Origin: JAUIEH01 sp964483375 | GTDB lineage: Bacteria > Pseudomonadota > Alphaproteobacteria > Caulobacterales > Maricaulaceae | Direction of reading: 5' to 3' | NCBI GenBank assembly: GCA_964483375.1 | Contig: CAZABJ010000009.1 | Span: 1-59,010, forward strand | Length of the DNA stretch: 59,010 nucleotides | Shown here: positions 52,758 through 59,010 of the stretch, in pieces | How the letters are laid out: the number at the start of each line of letters is the position of its first letter | How positions within the stretch are numbered: position 1 is the stretch's first letter | The notes under the pieces: model-generated | Told to the model about the DNA's origin: nothing | The model's input: only the letters and a program-made list of their open reading frames with translations | Databases searched by the model: none | Program-made: the position numbers and the translations under genes

Positions 52758-53738
52758 TCAGCGGGGCAGCGTTAGGGATCCGCCGGAGCCGCCATCCATG
52801 ACGATGACGTTGACCTGGCCGCTTTCCACCGCGCGGGTGAGCGCTTCGGCCCGCTCCCGAGCCGCGAGCGCATGGAGGAGCGAGGCGATCTCTTCGGCGG
52901 TGAAGCCTTCAGGCAGTTCGCCGAACAAATTGGCCACGCCCGCGCCCTCTTGGCCGCGACGGTTGGCTTGTTCGGTGGCGATTTGGGTCAGCGTCTCCTG
53001 GCGCTGCAGCTCCTCGAGCGCGGCGGCTTCTTGGCTGTTGGCGTCGACCACGATTTGCGGCGGGTCCACCCTGCGGAGGTCCACCGCGGCGACTTGGAAC
53101 GCCTCATTGGCTTCGATGTCCGTGAAGCCCGCGCCTTCGAGCTTCTCGACCAGCCCCGCTTCGAACAGCTGCCGCATCTCCACCGCCAGCTCCTCCCGGC
53201 CGGTCGTGGCGGCCTGCGCCCACTCGAATTGAGCCACCGCATCGCGCAGCGCTTCCCGCGCCGCCGATCCGATGGTCTCCCGATACGCAAATCCGGGCCC
53301 GATGATTTCGAACACCCGGTCGGCGTAGTCGGGCTGAAGCCGGAAGCTGAATTGGGTGTCGATGATGAGGCGCACCCCGTCGGAGGACAGCGCCGAGGCC
53401 GGGCCGCCTTCCTGGAATCCCGAACCGCCGGTGAAATTGAAATTCTCCAACCGGGTGTTCATCGCATGCCAGGAGGACAACGGATTGACCACATGAGCGC
53501 CGGGGCGGATCACCTTGCCCGTCACGCCGCCCAGAAACGTCTCGACTTGAACGGTGCCGGCCTCAACCACCCGAACGGTGCTGGCGAAAGCGGCGACGGC
53601 GGCTAGGAGCGAAAACAACGCTGCAAGCGCCTTCAAATGTCCCGACGCCACGCCCTCAGGCAAGGGGCTCCGGGTCGAGGCCCAAAACGTCGCTGCCGCC
53701 AGGCCGCCTAAAACGATCGCAATAATAAAGAAAGCCAT
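52758..53738 (-). CDS. SPFH/prohibitin-family membrane protein
   Basis: A 326-residue SPFH (Band 7) protein. Two N-terminal hydrophobic segments (residues 2-18 and about 37-54) anchor it. The SPFH domain follows: VEAGTVQVETFLGGVTGKVI, GAHVVNPLSSWHAMNTRLEN and DGVRLIIDTQFSFRL. A helical region and a Gly/Ser-rich end complete it. Such proteins form ring scaffolds on the membrane and often control proteases; no partner such as NfeD or HflC is adjacent. AGGAG lies 7 bases before the start. Confidence 0.88.
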   Translation of the reverse strand: MAFFIIAIVLGGLAAATFWASTRSPLPEGVASGHLKALAALFSLLAAVAAFASTVRVVEAGTVQVETFLGGVTGKVIRPGAHVVNPLSSWHAMNTRLENFNFTGGSGFQEGGPASALSSDGVRLIIDTQFSFRLQPDYADRVFEIIGPGFAYRETIGSAAREALRDAVAQFEWAQAATTGREELAVEMRQLFEAGLVEKLEGAGFTDIEANEAFQVAAVDLRRVDPPQIVVDANSQEAAALEELQRQETLTQIATEQANRRGQEGAGVANLFGELPEGFTAEEIASLLHALAARERAEALTRAVESGQVNVIVMDGGSGGSLTLPR

Positions 53739-53946
53739 CAGACGCTCCTGTCCCTCTCGGCGCGAACACTAACCAACCCGCGGCCTTCGACAAGGTTAAC
53801 GCAGGTCCCATCCTCGCCCCAATTCGTCACAGCATTGTCTTTTTTGTCGCGAATTCGGCCTCCTCTCGCCCTCTCCGCGTCGCCAATCAGGCGCAGCCTT
53901 GTTCGGACGGGTTGGACTGCGGGGTCCAAGAGCGAGGGACGGAGAA
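53739..53946. other. Divergent spacer between the SPFH and VIT/VWA genes
   Basis: The 208 bases hold both promoter regions. An inverted pair AATTCG (53821-53826) and CGAATT (53850-53855) with a T-run between is the only structure seen. No open frame is credible. Confidence 0.35.
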
Positions 53947-56172
53947 ATGAAACACCAATACTTTCGCCCGATGCAGGTCTGTTTTGCGGCCTGCTTGAGC
54001 GCGGGCGTCTTGTCTGGCCAGGCGACCGCGGATTTGCCGCAAGCGGGCGAAACCGCGCGCGAGGGCTTGGTGCGCATGGACGACATCGGCCTGGGGTCGC
54101 TGTTGTTTGAATCCCTCGAAGGCGGACTGTTCGTCGAGGCGCCCATGGTGGCGACTGACGTCTCGCTTGACGTCACCGGTCCCATCGTTCGCGCGCGCGT
54201 GACCCAGCGGTTTGAGAACCCCTCCGACCAATGGGTTGAAGGCGTCTACGTTTTCCCGCTGCCCGACGGCGCGGGCGTCGACACGCTCCGCATTCTGATC
54301 GGCGACCGGGCGATCGAAGGCGAAGTCCAAGAACGCCAGGAAGCGCGCCGCATCTACGAAGAAGCCCGCGCAGCAGGGGTCCGCGCAAGCCTCGTCGAGC
54401 AAGAGCGCCCGAACGTCTTCACCAATTCCGTGGCCAATATCGGCCCAGGTGAAACGGTGGTCGTCCAAATCGAATATCAGGACCAAGCGCGCTTGGTCGA
54501 TGGAACTTACCAGCTTCGCTTTCCCATGGTGGTAGGCCCACGCTACGCGCCCGCCCCGACGCTGGCGCCAGTCGCCGACGCCGGCGCCGCGCCCGTCATC
54601 CGCATCAACGACCCGGTTCCCGACGCGGAACGCATAACCCCGCCTGTGGTTCGGCCTGAATACGAGCCGGCCGACGCGCTTCGCCTGCCCGTCTCGCTGA
54701 CCGCCCGGGTGAATGCGGGGTTTAATGTCGGGGAGATCGCGAGCCCCTATCACGCCGTCTCGGTGGACCGCGCCAGCCCCTCCCGGCTCACCGTCAGTCT
54801 GGCGGAAGGCCCCGTGCCGGCGAACCGGGACTTTCTGTTGACCTGGCGCGCCGCAGATCCCCTCGCCGCTCACGCCTCGCTCTTTCACGAGACCCGGGAG
54901 GGCGAGCACTATCTGCTCGCGACCATCACCCCGCCCAGCGAACTGAGCGACGCCGCCCCGCGTCGGGCGCGGGAGACGATATTCGTCATCGACAATTCGG
55001 GGTCCATGGCCGGGGCCTCCATCGCCCAAGCCCGCCAAGCGTTGTTGCTGGCGCTCGAACGTCTCTCGGCTGAGGACAGGTTCAACGTCGTGCGCTTTGA
55101 CGACACCATGGAGCTGGTCTTTCCCCAAGCGGTTGAGGCGAACGGGGACAATATCGCTCAGGCCGTCCGCTTCGTCGCCGCCCTTGAAGCGGAGGGCGGG
55201 ACGGAAATGCTTCCCGCCCTGCGCGCCGCGTTGGTCGACAGGACCCCTGAGGCTCAGGACCGCATTCGCCAGGTCGTGTTTTTGACCGACGGCGCAATCG
55301 GCAACGAAGCTGAGCTCTTCGCCGCCATCGATCAGAGTCTGGGCCGGTCGCGATTGTTCACCATCGGTATCGGGTCCGCGCCGAACTCATATTTCATGAG
55401 CCGAGCGGCCCGCATCGGGCGGGGCGCCTTTACCCATATCGGCGACGTGGCCGCGGTGCAGGACGAGTTGGCGGTCTTTTTCCAAGCCCTTGAGCGTCCG
55501 GTGATGAGCGATCTCGTCGCCTCGTTCGACCGGGGCCTCGACGCGGAAATATGGCCCGACCCTTTGCCGGACCTCTATTTCGGCGAGCCCGTCACGCTCA
55601 CCGCGCGGGTTTCTAATTTGGAGGGCGCGCTCGAACTCACGGGGCGATTGGCTGAGCGGAATTGGGCCGTCAATCTCGACTTGGCGGAGGCGACCGCGGG
55701 TCCGGGCGTCGCTGCGCTGTGGGCGCGGGCGCGCATCGCGGCGGCCGAGGAAAGCCGCTTCACCGGAACCTCCGCAGCCCAGGTCGACGCCAACGTGTTG
55801 CAAACAGCGCTCGAATTCTCGCTGGTCTCCCGCCTGACAAGCTTGGTCGCAGTCGACCGCGAAATCGCCCGGCCGGCCGACGCCGCCATAGAGAGACGCG
55901 ACATCGCGACAATGCTGCCGGAAGGCTGGGACTTCGACGCCGTTTTCGGCCCCGAGATCCAACCTCTGGACCGCCAAGCTCTGTTGGCCGACCCACGTTA
56001 CGCGGCGCTGAAGTCCCAGAACGCGCCGACTAACGCACCGACCGCAGGGCCCGACGGACTGCCCTTGCCGCAAGGCGGCACGCTGTCAGCGCTGCTTGGT
56101 CTTCTGGGCGCAGGGTTGATGGCGGCCGGCGTCGCAGCGGCGGCGCGGACCCACCGTCGGCGTCTGTCGTGA
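53947..56172 (+). CDS. VIT/VWA-domain sortase substrate (marine proteobacterial sortase target)
   Basis: A 741-residue secreted protein with a signal peptide (VCFAACLSAGVLSGQATA). The VIT domain follows (DVTGPIVRARVTQRFENPSD, EVQERQEARRIYEEARAAGV). The VWA domain has a perfect MIDAS, FVIDNSGSMAGASI, with LTDGAIGNEAELF. The C-terminus is a sortase sorting signal: LPQGG near residue 709, one membrane helix (LSALLGLLGAGLMAAGVAAA) and the basic tail RTHRRRLS. The architecture is that of TIGR03788. It overlaps the sortase gene by 4 bases (GTGA), so enzyme and substrate are co-expressed. Confidence 0.93.
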   Translation: MKHQYFRPMQVCFAACLSAGVLSGQATADLPQAGETAREGLVRMDDIGLGSLLFESLEGGLFVEAPMVATDVSLDVTGPIVRARVTQRFENPSDQWVEGVYVFPLPDGAGVDTLRILIGDRAIEGEVQERQEARRIYEEARAAGVRASLVEQERPNVFTNSVANIGPGETVVVQIEYQDQARLVDGTYQLRFPMVVGPRYAPAPTLAPVADAGAAPVIRINDPVPDAERITPPVVRPEYEPADALRLPVSLTARVNAGFNVGEIASPYHAVSVDRASPSRLTVSLAEGPVPANRDFLLTWRAADPLAAHASLFHETREGEHYLLATITPPSELSDAAPRRARETIFVIDNSGSMAGASIAQARQALLLALERLSAEDRFNVVRFDDTMELVFPQAVEANGDNIAQAVRFVAALEAEGGTEMLPALRAALVDRTPEAQDRIRQVVFLTDGAIGNEAELFAAIDQSLGRSRLFTIGIGSAPNSYFMSRAARIGRGAFTHIGDVAAVQDELAVFFQALERPVMSDLVASFDRGLDAEIWPDPLPDLYFGEPVTLTARVSNLEGALELTGRLAERNWAVNLDLAEATAGPGVAALWARARIAAAEESRFTGTSAAQVDANVLQTALEFSLVSRLTSLVAVDREIARPADAAIERRDIATMLPEGWDFDAVFGPEIQPLDRQALLADPRYAALKSQNAPTNAPTAGPDGLPLPQGGTLSALLGLLGAGLMAAGVAAAARTHRRRLS

Positions 56173-56825
56173 GCCAAACCGGTCCCCAAAAACGCGCAGC
56201 GGCGCTCCTTCGGGGGGGAAGGAGCGCCGACAGCGCTTTCGCGCGGCGACCCAGAGACTTGGGGGGACTGGCCCTGGCCGCATTTGTCACGCTGTTAGGA
56301 TTCGGCCTTCTTGTCCACAGCTTTTGGATTCCCGCCAAAGCGCTTGTGGCGCAAACGCTTTTGGAGCGCTCATGGCGCGAGGCGCAAGCGGGACAGAGCG
56401 CGCCGAGACCTTGGCCGTGGGCGGATACTTGGCCGGTGGCCCGAATCGAAGCGCCAAGCCTGGGCGCGCGCGCCATCGTGCTCGCCGAAGCGGGCGGCGA
56501 GGCGATGGCGTTCGGGCCGGCGCATCTTTCGCAAACCCCTCCGCCCGGCGACCCCGGCGTGAGCGTCATCGCAGCCCATCGCGATACGCATTTTCGTTTC
56601 TTGCAGCATCTTTCGGCGGGTGACGCGCTGATTATCGAAACGCCCCGCGGCGAACGGATCGCGTTCACGGTGACGGGCTCTGAGATCGTACGGCACGACC
56701 GGTCCGGCATCGCCCCGCATGGCGGCCCTGCGCGCTTGGCGTTGGTGACCTGCTACCCCTTCGGCGCGGTGACGCCGGGACCCTTGCGCTACATCGTTTG
56801 GGCGGAGCGGGCGACGCACTCTTAG
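56169..56825 (+). CDS. Class GN (proteobacterial) sortase
   Basis: A 218-residue sortase with an N-terminal membrane helix (residues about 32-53). The catalytic triad is visible as His in VIAAHRDTHFRFL, Cys in LALVTCYPFGAV and Arg in GPLRYIVWA. Sortases are rare in Gram-negatives; this class is found with a single VIT/VWA substrate, as here. It is the transpeptidase expected to cleave LPQGG. The start is GTG overlapping the substrate gene's stop. It converges with the GNAT gene, overlapping by 4 bases. Confidence 0.93.
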   Translation: MSQTGPQKRAAALLRGGRSADSAFARRPRDLGGLALAAFVTLLGFGLLVHSFWIPAKALVAQTLLERSWREAQAGQSAPRPWPWADTWPVARIEAPSLGARAIVLAEAGGEAMAFGPAHLSQTPPPGDPGVSVIAAHRDTHFRFLQHLSAGDALIIETPRGERIAFTVTGSEIVRHDRSGIAPHGGPARLALVTCYPFGAVTPGPLRYIVWAERATHS

Positions 56826-57673
56826 CGCTGGGCGCCGCGCACCGACGGTCGGGTCCAAAGAATGCTGATTTCCGCGGGGGAAAGACCCACAGCGAGCATG
56901 TTCTTATGGCTCGCGGTCCCGAACGTGGCGCCGGCGAAAACGCGCTCAAATCCCGCTTCAACGGCCAAGCGCGCGCGCTCGGCCAGTAAGGCGCGCTGCA
57001 CCCCTTTGCCCCGCCCTTCCGGTGTCACCGCGGCGTCGGCGAGATAGGCGACATCCGCATCTTCGAAGAACACTAGGAGCGCCTCTCCCACGGCCTGACC
57101 GTCAAGGCGCGCTATCAACCAACGCCAATGGGACGGACCGGGATGCAGGCCCAGCGAGGCGGCGTTCACCGGCTGTTGCGTTTTGGGATAGCCCCAGCCG
57201 CGCAGGGCGACGTCTATCCACAGCGCGCGTTCCTCAGCCGTCTGCGCCAAGGCGATGTCGATGTCGGGACAGGGAGCCGGCACGTCGGCGGCGCGTCCCG
57301 CCAACCAGACTTCCGTCTCCTTCGGCAGAAACCCGCGCGCATAGAGCTCCGCGGACGCGCGCGGCTCCAGATCTGCGCCCGAGGCCCGCATATGCGCCGC
57401 GCAACCCACCTCGTCGAACCAGTCGGAAAGCGCATCGAGCGCGTCGAGATCGGCATACTCGCAGCCCGTGATTTGATTGCGCGATTCTTTGGTCGGACTT
57501 TCAGGACAGCGCACCGCGACGCGTTTGCGTCCGTCATAGGCCGACCAGGTCTTGAGCTCGACGCCGAAGGGACCGTCGACATGCGCAATTGCGTTCGCGG
57601 CTTCTTCGAGCTCTTGACGCTCGTGCAAACGCGGCAATCCGCGCGCGGCCGCGCGATCGAAAACAACCGACAT
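56822..57673 (-). CDS. GNAT-family N-acetyltransferase
   Basis: A 283-residue protein with a GNAT domain in the C-terminal half: the acetyl-CoA loop is VTPEGRGKGVQRALLAERA, followed by AGFERVFAGATFGTASHKNM. The N-terminal half has residual similarity to a degenerate GNAT fold (DALDALSDWFDEVGCAAHMR). The ATG at 57673 is chosen over a TTG two codons upstream. The acceptor is not known. It ends convergently with the sortase gene. Confidence 0.85.
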   Translation of the reverse strand: MSVVFDRAAARGLPRLHERQELEEAANAIAHVDGPFGVELKTWSAYDGRKRVAVRCPESPTKESRNQITGCEYADLDALDALSDWFDEVGCAAHMRASGADLEPRASAELYARGFLPKETEVWLAGRAADVPAPCPDIDIALAQTAEERALWIDVALRGWGYPKTQQPVNAASLGLHPGPSHWRWLIARLDGQAVGEALLVFFEDADVAYLADAAVTPEGRGKGVQRALLAERARLAVEAGFERVFAGATFGTASHKNMLAVGLSPAEISILWTRPSVRGAQR

Positions 57674-57715
57674 GCTCAACTCTCGCCCGGTCGCCAGGAG
57701 CGCCCAGTTAAGCGA

Positions 57716-58729
57716 TTATTCAACCGGAATGAAGATGCGTCGCACTTGCTCCTCAGCCGGCGCCTCGCCGGCCTCTGTGACCAGCACCTCCCAGCGCGCC
57801 CCCGCCTGGGTCAGCCGATTGGCGGCGATGTACGCTTCAAGACTCGAGACGAGCCGCGCGACGCCGGTGGGATCGCCCTGATGCTCCGCCGTAACGGCGC
57901 GTCCTGCATAGGATTCCCCGTAGAGAACGGGGCCTTCCCCGCTTACCCGCGCCGGACCGTCATAGGGGACCGCGGCGCGGAAGCCCCAGAGCGGCGGCTG
58001 CCACTCGACCGTGTACGCGATCGCCGGCCCCCCCGCACTCACCCGGTTTCCCGACATAAAGTCGCGAACCCGTTCAAGCGCGGCGTCGAATGCGGCCTGT
58101 TGTTGGGCGCTGTCGCCTCGAACCCGCCCATTGGCGTAGACAAGCGGAACCGCCTCAACCTCAACCAATTCGGCGTCTGCAGCCGCGAAATCGGCGCCGG
58201 GAAGGGTTTCGGCTAAAGCGCGCAAGGCCTCGAGACCGCGCTCGAGTTCCTCTCCGATCCGATCGCCATATCCCAGGCCCGCGTAACGGGACACGATGTT
58301 GAGGCCGAAATCGACGTCATACGACCAGACGATTTCGGCCCCGCCTTCCCGCGGCGCGACGACAAATGCGCTGGTCGCCCGGGATCCCGGATCGAACAGA
58401 AACTCAATCTCGACGCTCTGATACGGCTCGGTTTGAAGCACCCGCGCGCGCCCCTGCGCACGGGCGCCTTCACGCGACCAAACAAGGGTTTGCCCCGGCG
58501 CGGCGAGCGGCCCGTCAACGCTCAACACCAGTTCTTCGTCCTCAGCCAGCCACGGAGCCCATTCGGCGAACGCGCTGAGATTCGCTGCAAGCGTATGGAC
58601 CGTTGCGGGCGGGCTGTTGATGAACGCCGTGCGTTCGACATGGACGCGCGCGGGTAGCAACAGCCCGACGCCCGCCAGCACAATCGACAGCGCCGTCACG
58701 CCGAAAAACACCCGCAGCAGCCATTTCAT
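57716..58729 (-). CDS. SRPBCC-GyrI-like fusion protein
   Basis: A 337-residue membrane-anchored protein: one N-terminal helix (VFFGVTALSIVLAGVGLLL), then a polyketide-cyclase-type SRPBCC domain (AFINSPPATVHTLAANLSAF, FAEWAPWL) to about residue 195. A GyrI-like effector-binding domain (VEVEAVPLVYANGRVRGDSA and following) ends in RRIFIPVE. Both domains bind small hydrophobic ligands, so it may sense or transport one. The start is at the only ATG before the helix. It lies 42 bases upstream of the GNAT gene on the same strand. Confidence 0.82.
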   Translation of the reverse strand: MKWLLRVFFGVTALSIVLAGVGLLLPARVHVERTAFINSPPATVHTLAANLSAFAEWAPWLAEDEELVLSVDGPLAAPGQTLVWSREGARAQGRARVLQTEPYQSVEIEFLFDPGSRATSAFVVAPREGGAEIVWSYDVDFGLNIVSRYAGLGYGDRIGEELERGLEALRALAETLPGADFAAADAELVEVEAVPLVYANGRVRGDSAQQQAAFDAALERVRDFMSGNRVSAGGPAIAYTVEWQPPLWGFRAAVPYDGPARVSGEGPVLYGESYAGRAVTAEHQGDPTGVARLVSSLEAYIAANRLTQAGARWEVLVTEAGEAPAEEQVRRIFIPVE

Positions 58730-58866
58730 CGCGCCCTACCCCCTCATCGCTCTGCCTTGGAGGGGGGAACACTATCACGCGTGTCGCGCTGCGGTTAGCC
58801 AGCGATCAAAAGGCTGGGGAGGAACGTCGGCAGGGCCGCCAACTTGCCATGTTTTATACCGCCTCA

Positions 58867-58901
58867 GGGCGGCGGCGGCGCTTCGAGATGGCCCGCCGCC
58901 C
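58867..58901. repeat. GC-rich inverted repeat near the right edge
   Basis: Perfect 9-base arms GGGCGGCGG and CCGCCGCCC with a 17-base loop, in the gap between the SRPBCC gene start and a possible gene at the edge. Its role is not clear. Confidence 0.4.
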
Positions 58902-58974
58902 ATTACGACTGACCCCGCGTTGGGCGATCAACGCGCTTTCGCCCGGCGCACGGCCTGCATTACGATCCAGGACA

Positions 58975-59010
58975 TGACAGCGCCAACACCTCGCGAACCG
59001 CTCACACGCG
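58975..59010 (+). CDS. Possible start of a gene running off the window
   Basis: ATG at 58975 opens 12 codons (MTAPTPREPLTR) to the window end without a stop, with AGGA four bases upstream. Too short to identify; only the divergent position from the SRPBCC gene supports it. Confidence 0.25.

Noticed and set aside
1..59010. CRISPR arrays, insertion sequences, prophage or integrase genes
   Set aside because: No regularly spaced repeats, transposase motifs or phage genes were seen on either strand.

Overview
The window is 59 kb of GC-rich chromosomal DNA from an alphaproteobacterium. It is most likely a relative of the Caulobacterales/Maricaulales/Parvularculales group. The evidence is a CcrM-type GANTC methyltransferase, two DUF2336 proteins, the order mutY / dciA / dsbA-like / smc, an F0 operon (atpI-B-E-b'-b) with no F1 genes beside it, and a tRNA-His that lacks G-1 and carries A73. 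A run of exactly 100 N at 17419-17518 marks a scaffold gap, so this is a draft assembly. No phage, insertion sequence, plasmid backbone or CRISPR array was seen. Most of the window reads as ordinary core genome with a few accessory units.

Layout. 0.1-1.8 kb: a membrane protein of unknown function with visibly lower GC than its neighbours. 1.9-7.1 kb: an RND efflux permease, its membrane-fusion protein and a short outer-membrane barrel protein. 7.2-11.5 kb: two DUF2336 proteins flanking NAD kinase, a receiver-only response regulator and an HPt protein. 11.5-14.3 kb: a lytic transglycosylase with a small coiled-coil partner, a ThiO-like oxidase and a small orphan gene. 14.6-16.5 kb: tRNA-His and tRNA-CAU on one transcript, then a TetR-coq4 unit with a visible promoter and operator. 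16.6-25.0 kb: an S49 peptidase and a TrmN6-type methyltransferase (both cut by the gap), DUF2007, polyprenyl diphosphate synthase, a WecA/MraY-like transferase, ispE, a TPR lipoprotein and ETF-ubiquinone oxidoreductase. 25.2-32.1 kb: DNA repair and modification genes (uracil-DNA glycosylase, rnhB, ccrM, mutY), two small glycosyltransferases and a radical SAM protein. 31.5-39.0 kb: dciA, a DsbA-like lipoprotein, smc and the F0 ATP synthase operon. 39.2-45.7 kb: the glycine cleavage operon (gcvT-H-PA-PB) behind a tandem glycine riboswitch, with a membrane acyltransferase gene inserted between the two gcvP halves. 45.8-53.7 kb: a probable lipoprotein, ispH, an unassigned membrane/VWA-like gene pair, rnhA, a BaiN-type flavoprotein, an aspartate aminotransferase and an SPFH protein. 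53.9-58.7 kb: a proteobacterial sortase with its single VIT/VWA substrate, then GNAT and SRPBCC proteins.

Several functions connect. ispE and ispH (MEP pathway), polyprenyl synthase, coq4 and ETF-QO all feed isoprenoid and ubiquinone metabolism. ccrM has a near-consensus CtrA box upstream, as expected for cell-cycle control. The items most worth a second look are the acyltransferase inside the glycine-riboswitch operon, the sortase/VIT-VWA pair, the unassigned membrane/VWA-like pair at 47.7-49.6 kb, the low-GC membrane gene behind a perfect palindrome, and the unusual tRNA-His.
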